A stretch of DNA of 64,000 nucleotides from Terebella lapidaria (lineage: Eukaryota > Annelida > Polychaeta > Terebellida > Terebellidae), in assembly GCA_949152475.1 (NCBI GenBank), contig OX424558.1:41346751-41410750 (forward strand), read 5' to 3'. Below are positions 12,045 through 22,430 of this stretch, piece by piece. The position numbers and the translations under genes were made by a program. A model generated the notes under the pieces. The model did not search any database, had not been told where the DNA came from, and worked only from the letters and a program-made list of their open reading frames with translations. Numbering within the stretch: position 1 is the first letter of the stretch; the number at the start of each line of letters is the position of its first letter.

Positions 12045-12871
12045 CAGGGCCAGATTAACGTAGGGGCTATTGGGGCTGCAGCCCCAGGCCCACAGGCCCA
12101 GCAAAAAAAAATAGGCCCTAATTCTCACAAAAACGATGCACCGTTTTGTTTCAACTAGGGGCCTATTTTTACCTGCACAGTTTTTTCAAACTTGGGTCCT
12201 ATTTTTATTCGTCCCTTTTTTTTACTAATTGGCCTATTGTAGGCCGCAGATTAAAACTGGGTTTTTTTTCAAAACTTGGGACCTATATTTTTCTGCGGGT
12301 GCTAGTGTGTCTCCATTTCACACAGGTGGGCTTAGGCCTACAGAAGGTATCCATGTAAGCCTCCATGATAGGCCTACTCCTGCCATCAACAGATTTGCAC
12401 ACAAAAAGGCTGAAAAGGACATATATATGATCATAAAATAAAAATTGATTACATCAGAAAATTATGTTTCACTGTTTATAATAAACAACTGCATATACCA
12501 CAATATGTTAGATTTTTTATTCTGAAAAAAAAATCACTGATTTTTAGGGGGTCAACTTCAATAATTATTTGGAATCCTCGATAAATTTCCAAAATTTGAA
12601 ATCTACCGGATTTACAAAAATAGATCTGGGCCAAGTTACTTTTCACTCTTCAGTGGAACAAAAGTTCAAAATTCGAATCCGATTTGAAGGTCCAAATATC
12701 GCATAATTTCTTCCTCACATACACGCCAAACTGCTCAACTCACAAAACAAAAAAGCCATTTTTTCTCGGGTGGGGGGGGCTTACAGCGCCCCCCGAAGCC
12801 CCAGACCGGATAGCTTTAGGCCCATTTATATTTTCCAGCCCCAGGCCCCTCTGTCGTTTAATCTGCCCCTG
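12045..12871 (-). mobile_element. hAT-type MITE, copy B (inverted)
   Basis: 827 bp, in reverse orientation to copy A and closely similar throughout. Ends are CAGGGCCAGATTAA and, reverse-complemented, CAGGGGCAGATTAA. It is flanked by a perfect 8-bp duplication, GTTTCCTT (12,037-12,044 and 12,872-12,879). The different target sequences show that copies A and B are independent insertions, not one inverted duplication. Confidence 0.85.
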
Positions 12872-12879
12872 GTTTCCTT

Positions 12880-13970
12880 TGATGCAGTGCGATTCTAGTT
12901 TACTTGTATATATGTACGAGTCAATCGAGCGTATGGCACTCTGAATGGCACACATGACAAAAGAAAAGTATGGCTGCTGGTACGGCCATATGCTTGATTC
13001 ATCCATCTGATCTAGCAGTTTATTTTGTGATCATTGTTTCTGAGACCATGGACATGTTTGTAGTTGATTTGGAGCAAACAGTTTTTCTGCCAATATCACT
13101 TTAATAACTCGTACTTACGAATTAATAACTCGTGATATACACATTTATAAGTCCTACATACAGTTTAGTAACTTGTATTCGAATTGATAATACAGAGGTC
13201 TATATACAGATTAGTAACTTGCATGCACGAATTAGTAACTTTGCTGTATTCTCGAGGTTCATTAACACGTGTATTAACAATTATATACATTTATTCCGTA
13301 CAAGAACGAGGTGCAATACATCAAGAAAGGTGAAACAACAGTGATTCAAGTCAACAATAAAACATCAGGTGGTGCATAATTGAACAATCAAATCATCGAT
13401 CTCAGACGATTGAAACTGAGGTAATACTTGACGACATCTGAAATCTAACATATCACGGATAACAGAGGCATTGCACAGTATTATACACGGGATACTGATG
13501 CGTATACCATATTGGTCCTAATGGTAGCACGGATCACGGCTGGAACACAGCGCAGATTAATTTTTGTAGCATTGCTAGAATAAGAAAACCCGGTTTATCA
13601 TTGACAATAGGGCATTTCGTAGTGTTTGAGAATCCAATAGCCATACCTACAGAATCCGTATCCGTAGGTATGAGAATCTATACCTAAAATAAGTCGCATG
13701 ATTTCTTTGTTTCAAAAACTTTTCCGATGACCACAAAAGTTGTGATGTGCAATGTAATCCTTCCACATAATACACTGGCTCACAACTACCATACACTGTA
13801 TGTGTACCTGTGTATTCACTGTTCATTTTATAGTCATATTTTGATATTGAAAATATATAATCTTTACCCATAACCTTGCATTATTATTTTCAAGTATGTT
13901 ATGTCGTTTTATGTATTATATGATTGTCACAAAATGAGCATTACACCACGTGTATATTTTCGCCACACAG
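12880..13970. other. Intron sequence with TTAGTAACTTG-type degenerate repeats
   Basis: No coding potential. Around 13,095-13,250 there are four to five degenerate repeats of words such as ATTAGTAACTTG and ATTAATAACTCG. Confidence 0.4.
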
Positions 13971-14249
13971 TCCCAAGAACTCCGACGAGTCTCATTGAGA
14001 TTACCAGCGACAGAACCACGAGCTCTGTACAAGTGCGGTGGGTCGCCCCAGGGTCTGGATCAGGGTACGATCAGTTCACACTTTCCATCAGTCCGGCAGA
14101 CATAAACAGCCCCGTGACACTAGAGCGGAGTGTGAGAAGACACACATTCAGTGGTCTTAATGCCGGCAAGGTCTACACTCTGGCACTCTCAGCACTCGTG
14201 GACAGCGGGAGTGTGCAGAGTGGGACAGTGACTACTACAGCCATCACCA
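13971..14249 (+). CDS. Receptor gene 2: FN3 domain 2 exon
   Basis: Framed by CCACACAG and a GTGAGT donor, phase 1 at both ends. FN3 landmarks: VPRTPTSLIEI start, VQVRWVAP with the core Trp, YDQFTLSIS, LNAGKVYTLALSA. One module per exon. Confidence 0.85.
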
Positions 14250-14323
14250 GTGAGTCGCCTACTTGTACATCATGTTGCGCTGCGATTCGGATGAATAAAA
14301 TGTTCTATTTCTATATACGACAG

Positions 14324-14605
14324 ACCCCAACATCCCGAGGGCTTTCATGGCACCAGCTACTCCCCAAGAGACAGAGTTGACTGTGAGCTGGTCACGTCCA
14401 GCAAACACCCACCAAGTGGACGGGTATGACTGGTTCGTGAGCACAGGGAACATGGATGTCAGCAGTGGTTCTACAACAACCCAGACCTCCTTCACTGAGC
14501 GCAGACTGGTCCCAGGTATATCATACAGCGTGTCCATCACAGCCAAGACAACTAGCGGAGGCAAGACAGCGACCAGCCAACCACTGACTGGGACGGTCAC
14601 ACTCA
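14324..14605 (+). CDS. Receptor gene 2: FN3 domain 3 exon
   Basis: Separated from the previous exon by an intron of only 74 bp. Phase 1 at both ends (ACGACAG acceptor, GTGAGT donor). Landmarks: LTVSWSRP, YDWFVS, LVPGISYSVSITA. Confidence 0.85.
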
Positions 14606-14770
14606 GTGAGTTGTCAGAAAACAAAATGACATCAAGGGAGGGACGATTAATTAACCTACATCTATCTACTTCCGTGTACATTTTGGGTTTCTCATTGTGG
14701 ATTATGTTATTATTTCAGGTAATCAACTATAAATTATAACTTATGCATATCCACCGTTTCACTCAATCAG

Positions 14771-15034
14771 AGCCTGAGGTGGTGACAGGTTTGATGAGGC
14801 AGACTGTGACCACAACCTCTCTGGGGATACAGTGGACAGCACCGACTGGTGTCGCTGACCAGTACCTGGTGGAGTGGCGAGTGAGCGGGAGTTCTAGCAT
14901 AGAGGGCAGTACAACTGTGAGCACCACCAGTCACACCATCCCTGGTCTGACGTCCGGACAGACGTACACAGTCACCGTCTACGCCAGGAGTAACTCTGTA
15001 CTGGGAGATGGCACCAGTGGAGACTTCACTACAC
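14771..15034 (+). CDS. Receptor gene 2: FN3 domain 4 exon
   Basis: Acceptor TCAATCAG, donor GTGTGT, phase 1 at both ends. Landmarks: LGIQWTAP, YLVEWRV, LTSGQTYTVTVYA. An FN3 module of about 88 residues. Confidence 0.85.
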
Positions 15035-15386
15035 GTGTGTTTTATTTTAGTTTGGATCAACCAGTATTACGCCAACTGACAATCTGACCAACAACATTCT
15101 GACCTACCAAATTCAATATGTCCGATTGCCTAACTTTGAGTTATAATACTCCAGATAATCCACAGCATTGTCATTGAGATTCTAGCATTGGAAATAAAGA
15201 TTCTTTGTCAATTATTGTTATGATACCAGCCTATTAGCCATGCACTCTCGTGCGGTACTTGATAGAAATGATTTAATGTGAGAGCTATATGAACTCATTC
15301 TTTGTCCCCATCCTCTTCTTTTTTTCCTTCTTCACATTGCTCGCAATTGATATAATCTTCATAACTACAATCCACTATATTTTCAG

Positions 15387-15537
15387 TTCCCAGAGATGCA
15401 GTTGCTGTGGCTTTCAGTGCTCACACAGAGAGAACTCTGAGAGTCATCTGGCAAGAGCCAGTAGCTACCTTTGACAAATACAGACTGTCCATCCAAGAGA
15501 CCGGAGGCTCTTCTCCAACTACTGTCGATATAGACAA
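15387..15537 (+). CDS. Receptor gene 2: FN3 domain 5, first half
   Basis: Starts in phase 1 after TTTTCAG with PRDAVAVAFS. The core Trp is in LRVIWQEP; strand C is YRLSIQE. It ends in phase 2 (GACAA|GTATGT), so this domain is divided between two exons, joining the exon at 15,884 in frame. Confidence 0.8.
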
Positions 15538-15883
15538 GTATGTACATGTTTTGTTCACTCACCAACGGAATTACATATCAAGTCCTGCATCACTACCACC
15601 TGTGATAGCCTGTGTTGCTTGTTCCTCGTGTATCAGGAACTCTTCTCAGTCATATTGTCTCCTAAGAGGTCATGTCACGGTTGTGGTGCTCTTCGTTACG
15701 TCGATGACGTTATTTTCATCAGCGCCTACGTTTTCAACTCTAAAATGTATGCTTCATGTCTGCCAATAAGTCATACGGAAATATAGTGTACTTTCCGATC
15801 TAATCGAAAGTAAAATAATCTGTTCTGAAAAAGTCAATTATAATTGACATATGATTATTAACATTTCAACTTCTCCCCTCCAG

Positions 15884-16002
15884 ATCTGCACCAAGCCAGC
15901 ACCAGTTCACAGGTCTGAGTCCCGGCCAGCAGTACACAGTGACTATTGCTCTTGTCTCGGGTAACTCTGTCGGTACAGGAATCAGCAACAACTTCTACAC
16001 CA
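15884..16002 (+). CDS. Receptor gene 2: FN3 domain 5, second half
   Basis: Acceptor CCCTCCAG. The first base completes a lysine codon from the preceding exon, then SAPSQHQF and the F-strand signature LSPGQQYTVTIAL. Ends in phase 1 at GTAAGG. Confidence 0.8.
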
Positions 16003-16138
16003 GTAAGGCTCATGACTTTTCTCTGATACTGTTACCAATTGACAACATACATGTGGTCAGCCACGCAAAATAGTTCCGTACAACACATAACTATACATGT
16101 ATACAATAATTATCCTCAATCACAACACTCTTCCACAG

Positions 16139-16239
16139 TGCCCAGGATGGTAGAAAACTTGGCAGCACAGACTCTGAGTACATCATCTATTCGACTGACT
16201 TGGAGAGTCAACTCAGATTCCACACAAGACAGTTTCAAA
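16139..16239 (+). CDS. Receptor gene 2: FN3 domain 6, first half
   Basis: Phase-1 start after TTCCACAG (PRMVENLAAQ). Core Trp in IRLTWRV. Ends in phase 0 (TTCAAA|GTAAAA), splitting the domain between strands B and C'. Confidence 0.75.
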
Positions 16240-16318
16240 GTAAAAATTTGCCAACATAGACTGGACCTCAAGTACACCGATTTCCATAATGAACTCATTC
16301 CATACACAATATTTTCAG

Positions 16319-16478
16319 ATCACATATGGTTCAGAAACCAGAAACACACCAAGTGGTCAGTCCAGCAGCATTGACATCCCGAACCTGACACCAGGAGAAA
16401 GCTACACGTTCTCTGTACAAGCCTCCGTCAATTCTGGGAACGTCCTCAGCTCCAGCGTCATGGCTACAGACACCATGA
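16319..16478 (+). CDS. Receptor gene 2: FN3 domain 6, second half
   Basis: Phase-0 start after ATTTTCAG (ITYGSETRN), FN3 signature LTPGESYTFSVQA, phase-1 end at GTGAGC. Confidence 0.75.
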
Positions 16479-16570
16479 GTGAGCAATGAAACCAGAACAA
16501 CGATTTGCCCTTTTCGATATTCCCATGTGTTGGTTACCTCGTGATGGTTCTGATAACATCCATCTTTCAG

Positions 16571-16840
16571 ACCCAGCTGCCGTCAGGGATCTCTCGGCCT
16601 CAGCCAGTGACCCTCACACCGTGGAGCTGACGTGGTCTGCTGGAGCCAACAGTGTACAGGACGGGTACCTGGTGCGGTACCAGGGGATGTTTGTGGCCAC
16701 CTCGTGGGTCGACCTGTCACTTGTTACCGGAGAGGGTCACACAGTCAGTGGGCTACACCCCGGCGAGAAATACACCTTTGAAGTCCGAGCTCAGAGTGGA
16801 ACTAAGATGAGTGAAGTGCAGAGAGCTTCAGTGGTAATGT
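16571..16840 (+). CDS. Receptor gene 2: FN3 domain 7 exon
   Basis: Acceptor CATCTTTCAG, phase-1 start (PAAVRDLSAS). Landmarks: VELTWSA, YLVRYQG, LHPGEKYTFEVRA. The donor is uncertain: GTATGT after 16,840 keeps phase 1, while GTAATG after 16,833 would give phase 0, which does not match the next exon. Confidence 0.75.
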
Positions 16841-17102
16841 GTATGTATATACCTGTAGCGAAATGAACTTAGTTATTCGGGGTACTAGTAATTCACATCC
16901 GCATACATGTAAGTTTTCCTTTTCTGATGAGATCTTAACACTATGTACAAAATTAAAATATATATTATGCCTATTCAAATTCACTTTTCAATATTATATT
17001 TATTCGAGCTTTGTATCCGGGTTATGTTGTCATTCAAACTAACAAGAAATATGAACAAGTGATATGAACGCCTACAATATTATTTGAGAACTACATTTTC
17101 AG

Positions 17103-17384
17103 ATCCATACAACCCACAAAGCCTAATGGTATCTGAGGACGGTATACAGACGGGGAGTATTGCTATTGAGTGGGACTATGACTCTGATATATCCTACAAC
17201 ACCAACTGGAAAGTGACTCACACACCAGAGGGTGGCACTATGGAAGAGACCTCGGTAGAAGTGGACACCACTTCCTTGCTATTGTCATCACTGATCCCAG
17301 GACAACACTACACCATCACAGTACACGGCATGACAGTCGATGACGTCACCAACACAACCGGCACCACCATCACTGCCACTACAA
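17103..17384 (+). CDS. Receptor gene 2: FN3 domain 8 exon
   Basis: Acceptor CATTTTCAG, donor GTGAGT, phase 1 at both ends. Landmarks: IAIEWDY, WKVTHTP, LIPGQHYTITVHG. Confidence 0.85.
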
Positions 17385-17422
17385 GTGAGTTCGTAAGGAA
17401 CCTTGTTGGTATTGCTGTATTC

Positions 17423-17757
17423 AACAAACATGTCATTGGTCCATGGGGTGATAACATAATTTGATACGTGGAACAATTATATACTGTTACATGATACTGT
17501 GTAAGGGTCATTTAGATCTAACACTCGTGTTGATTATTACAGACAGTCATGTGCAGAAATTATGTCCACCTGTAATGGAATCATTTTAACAAACATGTCA
17601 TTGGTCCATGGGGTGATAACATAATTTGATACGTGGAACAATTATATACTGTTACATGATACTGTGTAAGGGTCATTTAGATCTAACACTCGTGTTGATC
17701 ATTACAGACAGTCATGTGCAGAAATTATGTCCACCTGTAATGGAATCATTTTAACAA
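17423..17757 (+). repeat. 165-bp tandem duplication inside an intron
   Basis: Two adjacent, nearly identical copies (17,423-17,587 and 17,588-17,757), both beginning AACAAACATGTCATTGG and including TACTGTTACATGATACTG. The first copy starts only 38 bp after the exon 8 donor. The near identity implies a recent event. Confidence 0.9.
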
Positions 17758-17839
17758 CATTTGACAGTTTTATCAGGTTAATTCGTATACAGTTATATCT
17801 ATGTGACGAGCCATGATGTGTGTATTTATTTGGAAACCA

Positions 17840-18080
17840 AATATCCAGTCTTGAACGTTTTAAAACCGATTTGAAAACGTACCTTTTTACTCAGGCCTAT
17901 TCTTAACCGTATTTTTAGTGTTGTCTAGTATCTAGTCATTGTCTTTGTGTTTTATGTTTACGTGTCCTTTTTTGTACTTTTTTGGTGCTGTATTTGTATT
18001 CCATGTTTTTTTATTGTCAAGCGCCTTGAGAATGTGTCCATTGTAAGGCGCTATAGAAATATAAATTATTATTATTATTA
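17840..18080 (+). mobile_element. 3' end of a CR1/L2-type LINE
   Basis: A short reading frame (LERFKTDLKTYLF) of the kind that ends LINE reverse transcriptase proteins is followed by AAGCGCCTTGAGAATG, AAGGCGCTATAGAAAT and an ATT microsatellite. That arrangement is the classic 3' terminus of CR1/L2-like elements. The element is severely 5'-truncated. Confidence 0.75.
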
Positions 18081-18135
18081 TCTCGCCTCAATCTTGATCA
18101 GGAGTCATTAAATATATTGTATTATCCTTTCACAG

Positions 18136-18411
18136 AGCCATCGTTCGTGTCGGTGGTGACGGTGTCATCAGTGACGACTGATACAATCACATTCACCTAC
18201 ACCGAGGACAGCACCAATGGTGTGTTTGACAAGTACGAGTTCTCCATAAACCCGCCCAGCTCTGGTGTGAACACAGTCACCAGACAGAGGAGCGAGACAC
18301 CGAGAGAGGCCGAGTTCACACAGCTGACCCCGGGAACTCTGTACACTATCACCGCCTTCATACAGAGCGGGGACCAGAGGAGCCAGACCAAGACTCTCAT
18401 GGACTTCACAG
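18136..18411 (+). CDS. Receptor gene 2: FN3 domain 9 exon
   Basis: Acceptor TTTCACAG, donor GTTCGA (weak), phase 1 at both ends. Landmarks: ITFTYTE (Tyr in place of the usual core Trp), YEFSINP, LTPGTLYTITAFI. Confidence 0.8.
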
Positions 18412-18630
18412 GTTCGATCACTTTCCGTCTGTTTCTGTCCCATGAACATAAGATAGATATTAGATCAGTAACCCCGTTATAACACATTGATTTTTCATGT
18501 CTATCGTCCAAGTTTTGTCAAACACCCAATGCGAAATGGAGGGTTATTGAAAGAGCTTGGTATGATATCGTCTAAATTAGTACACTGAGTCACTCAAACA
18601 GCAAAAAAACCCATACAATTCCAGTTTCAG

Positions 18631-18906
18631 CAATGCCGAGCTTCACGTGTGTGCCTGTCCAGGCGGGTACTTCTATCACAGTGGTCATCAGTCAAGGTGC
18701 TGGGCTGGCTGACAGTCACGTCATCACCTGTGACAGGTGCGATGATACGACTCGTAGTATAGAGCTGCCAGTGCTGAGGAGTGTGTTTGGGGGCCTTGTT
18801 CCATCTGAGTCGTACACCTTCACAATACGGGCAGTCAAGGGGTACACAGGGATGGCTGAGAGAGAGAGCGAGGTGTACCAAGAAATGTGCACAACAAGAG
18901 TGTCAC
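18631..18906 (+). CDS. Receptor gene 2: FN3 domain 10 exon (divergent)
   Basis: Acceptor CAGTTTCAG, donor GTGAGT, phase 1 at both ends. The F strand is typical (LVPSESYTFTIRA), but the B-strand Trp is absent (ITVVISQG). There are three cysteines (FTCVP, ITCDRCDD) unusual for FN3, plus one near the end (EMCTT), so this module may be disulphide-stabilised. Confidence 0.75.
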
Positions 18907-19060
18907 GTGAGTCAGTCTCACCCTGCCATCATATAATGTCGGTTTACTTGCAAGCAGATGTACCCACCAGCTGTATACTTCGTTATTGAATTAATAGTTT
19001 GTGAAAATGTTGGATAAAAAATCTATAGTCACGAAGCAACTAAGCATTTGTCACCACTAG

Positions 19061-19197
19061 CCTCCGGACCCGTGGATGATTTCCAGCATGACCCAGCCAC
19101 TCTGAAGCCCTATGAGGTGAACCTCTCCTGGAATCCTCCCACAAAACCGAACGGTGAAATAGTCGGATACACGCTACGTGGTCACGGTACCAAAACG
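19061..19197 (+). CDS. Receptor gene 2: FN3 domain 11, first part
   Basis: Acceptor ACCACTAG, phase-1 start (SGPVDDFQ). Core VNLSWNPP and strand C IVGYTLRGHG. Ends in phase 0 at GTGAGC. Confidence 0.7.
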
Positions 19198-19290
19198 GTG
19201 AGCATAATAAACACAATACGGTATAGTCAAATTTGTAAGAAATATAGACATAAAATAGCAAGTTGTTACGATATGGTTCTGTCTCTCCAG

Positions 19291-19389
19291 GACAGGCCTG
19301 ACCACTCTATCCCTGCCATGGATCTGCCCCAGGATGCTCGAGATAAGACAGTGACAGGACTCCGGGCTGGCTACAGCTACAATTTCACG
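19291..19389 (+). CDS. Receptor gene 2: FN3 domain 11, middle part
   Basis: Acceptor TCTCTCCAG, phase-0 start (DRPDHSIP). FN3 signature LRAGYSYNFT. Ends in phase 0 at GTTGGT (an alternative donor would be a few bases downstream). Confidence 0.65.
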
Positions 19390-19630
19390 GTTGGTGTTTT
19401 GTTCTTGAAAGTCCATTGTTTCACACTATATTTTCACAGGCACGAATCCTAGAATATTTAGAGCTGAAAATATCTATATTTGAAGAAGCATATATCCAGA
19501 TAACGTCCATACATACAAATCATGTCCATACACCCAGCCAATGGCTATGTTATAATACCAATTATAGAAAGCTTGTTTGATTACATATACATATCGAATG
19601 GTTCTGTTAATCATTTAGTTTCACATGTAG

Positions 19631-19694
19631 ATTTATGCCAGGAATATATTCAACGGCACTGAACTGGCTATCAACGTGCTGACCCCCGTTCTAC
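19631..19694 (+). CDS. Receptor gene 2: FN3 domain 11, last part
   Basis: 64-bp exon after CATGTAG. IYARNIFNGTELAI continues the F-G strands of the domain. Ends in phase 1 at GTGAGT. Confidence 0.65.
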
Positions 19695-19794
19695 GTGAGT
19701 CAAAACGTTCAGAGTTTGATGTATTTTCAATCGTTATAGAGGAAATTGTTCCAATCTGTTCATGAATTATCAGAATTCATGTTTGGTTTTACAG

Positions 19795-20307
19795 CGCCTA
19801 CCTTAGATCGTCTAGAAGCAGAAGCACAACCAAAGCTCCCACCAAACACCAAAGATGGCAGGGGACCTGTGACATCTGACAGTATCACACTTGTGTTAGT
19901 CAACCCATTCTCAGACCAGAACAGTGAAATCACCGAGTACTCTGTTGTGGTCTGGAGTGATGATTACACATACGGAGACACTGATCGCAATACACCCCTC
20001 ACAGACAGAGACACGTGGTATGAGCGTCAGAGAACCAAAACACGACCCATCGCCCCGTATCAAACCATCCGCTGTGCTGATTTGTTTGGTGACCAGAACT
20101 CGTGCTTTATTGAGCCAGTTGAAGGCGCCAGGAGGCGGAGAGCTGATGCTGTGATAACAGTGGGGGCGGATCACACCTGTAACAGCCAGTCCCACACCTA
20201 CTGTAACGGGCCTCTGGAGCCAGAGACCACGTACCGACTGATGCTTCGGGCTCATAATGAACGAGGCGAGGTCACTGATGGATACACCTCGGAGCCGATA
20301 CATACAG
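19795..20307 (+). CDS. Receptor gene 2: membrane-proximal ectodomain (R3 receptor-phosphatase-like)
   Basis: A large single exon (171 codons), phase 1 at both ends. It opens like an FN3 fold (ITLVLVNP, YSVVVWS) and then carries a cysteine-containing module ending YCNGPLEPETTYRLMLRA. The CNGPL motif followed by a Tyr-Arg strand is the pattern found just outside the membrane in R3 receptor tyrosine phosphatases such as PTPRB and PTPRJ. A run of four arginines (GARRRRADA) precedes it and fits the furin-type R-x-K/R-R cleavage pattern, so the ectodomain may be cut into two chains (inference). Confidence 0.75.
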
Positions 20308-20406
20308 GTATGCGAAACACCATGAAATGAAACTAGTTTGATCCAAGTTTATATCTTCGTAATGATTCACATCCTGTTGTTATGTTTTACTCCCATGTTC
20401 TTACAG

Positions 20407-20494
20407 GAAAAAAACCCATTCCATTGGTGGTGTATATCGTTCCGCCAGTGGTGGCTGTGGTTGTGGTGGTAGTGATTGTCGTGCTCAAACACAG
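20407..20494 (+). CDS. Receptor gene 2: transmembrane exon
   Basis: Acceptor TTCTTACAG; donor GTGAAT. Encodes a juxtamembrane KKPIPL, then a valine-rich helix (VVYIVPPVVAVVVVVVIVVL) and the stop-transfer LKHR. It ends in phase 2 with AG, which must be completed by one base from the next exon; the exon at 62,121 does this. Confidence 0.8.
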
Positions 20495-20552
20495 GTGAAT
20501 ATTCTCGCCTTGTTACAGTAATTAGCGAATTCACTGTCGATCGGGTAACATA

Positions 20553-20731
20553 CAGTGGTCCCTCTCAGATAAGACCTACCCTTCCGCCACAAAATCAAGG
20601 TCTTATCTAAGATGATGTCTTATTAGAGGGGTTCATTTATATGCTAAATCATCCTAGTGCCACAAGAAGTGTTTACGCCACAAGCAGTGTTTTCCTTGAG
20701 GAGATCATATCTGGGGGGGGGGGGGTCACTG
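20553..20731. mobile_element. Tc1/mariner-type MITE, 179 bp
   Basis: Ends CAGTGGTCCCTC and, reverse-complemented, CAGTGACCCCCC, flanked by TA on both sides (20,551-20,552 and 20,732-20,733). A poly-G run sits at the right end. It lies just after the transmembrane exon, in the large intron. Confidence 0.6.
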
Positions 20732-20836
20732 TATATGCATTGAACAATGGAAACAACTATGAAGAATTCTAGGGAATATTGGAAAACTTGAGTTTCCCAA
20801 GAATCCTATATGAAAAATTAGCCCAAAGGCTAAGAT

Positions 20837-21843
20837 AGGTTACCGGACAATTTTGGTTTGGCCATGGCAGCATTGGCAGGTAACAGACCTTGAGATTTAC
20901 CAATCAAGGTTCGCAGTGTGAACATATGACCTTGAGATTTACCAATCAAGGTCATCCGTGTGAACTTCGACGTCACCATTACATGCATGTGTGCGGCATT
21001 TGATATTCTATATGTTCATAATACAAAGATATATCTGGGTGGAATCGCTTAGGGCGCTCAGGTCAATTTACACATTCCGAGTCAGACATTTGGCACTCAT
21101 AGTCATCTGACGTCAAGTTCAAGGTCATCATTAGTTGTGCCATATATGTCTTCCTATATGTTCATAATGCAATAATGAGCTCTATCTGCAAGCATTTCAT
21201 CTATAGAAGCAAATCTGGGCATTTTTTGACCCCAAAATGGCTGTTTTGACCTTTCATGGTCATCCAAGGTCAAATTCAAGGTCACCACACAAGTCGCCAT
21301 ATATGACTTCCCATTTGAAAGTGCCAATTTCTAAGCTCCATCTTCAAGCGTTCTATGAGTATAGTCCTGACAGCTCCCATTATCAAGGAAAAAAGTGCAA
21401 AATTTTTTTCGGAGGGTGAAATTGTTTTTGGCCTAGAAATGGCCCAAAATGGATAGTAATGCGATTTGGGGCGAAAAAATTCAAAATGGCCGCCACACGA
21501 AGACCGGCGAATCTAGGGAAACCAAACTGATACATATCAGAGAGGTATATGAGGGGAATCTTTTGAAACCAAAAATTCAAAACTGATCAGACAGTTTTTG
21601 AGAAAATGGCCATCAAAGTCCAAAATTGAGCGTTTTTCGACAACGGCCGCCATTTTGAAAAAAATGCGAAAATCAAAAAACAAAAAAAATACTTCCTTCT
21701 CAATATATTTTTAGGCATTTTTGTGCAAAATTTCAGAAAGATTCGATCGTAAACTTTAAAGATAAAAATGTTAACGCCGGACTTACGGACGGACGGACGC
21801 AACGCCATGCCAATAGGTTATCGGACCAAAGGTCCGGTAACCT
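20837..21843 (-). mobile_element. Hairpin-ended TIR repeat, copy 1
   Basis: Begins AGGTTACCGGAC and ends with its reverse complement (GTCCGGTAACCT). The right end forms a hairpin, GGTTATCGGACC-aaa-GGTCCGGTAACC, next to GGACGGACGGACGC. No protein is encoded. Related copies start at 22,005, 32,059 and 63,773. Superfamily not assigned. Confidence 0.6.
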
Positions 21844-22004
21844 AAAAATGTTCAGTTGCACCATGCAAGGTGGTGGATCATTTCAAATCCCTAGCGAAGC
21901 ATTCAAACTCAAGTTCAAATAATCCAAAACATTGGTTTGTGTGTTTATCAGAGCATTTCGGCAGAAATGCCTTTATGGTTTTGTCAGAATTCTTCTTCTT
22001 TTTT

Positions 22005-22430
22005 AGCTTACCGGACCTATGGTCCGATAAGCTATTGCCGTCAGGTTGCGTCCGGCGTCCGTCCGTCGGCGTCGGCGTCGGCGTTGTCAAACCCTGGGAA
22101 AAATCTGTTCGATGAATATTGCTGTAATTCACAAAATATGTTCTATGGGCCCATATCTCCGGACCATTTTTTTTTTTCGTCGATTGAATCGTTTTTTCTA
22201 AAGTGGCGGCCATTTTTGTTGGAAAAATGGGCAATTTTGGACTTTGGCGGCCATTTTCTCAAAAACTGTCTGATCAGTTTTGAGATTTTTGTTTCAAAAG
22301 ATTCCCCTGATATACCTTTGTACTGTGTATAAGTTTCGTTGCCCTTGAAGCGACGCTCTGCGTGTGGCAGCCATTTTGATTTTTTCGACCGGTCCCAGAT
22401 AGGACTTTCCCATGTTAAATTAGCCTATGC
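22005..22430 (+). mobile_element. Hairpin-ended repeat, copy 2
   Basis: Starts AGCTTACCGGACCTATGGTC, a hairpin followed by GCGTCCGTCCGTCGGCGTCG-type sequence, then about 350 bp collinear with the copy at 32,059. The right limit is approximate. Confidence 0.55.
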
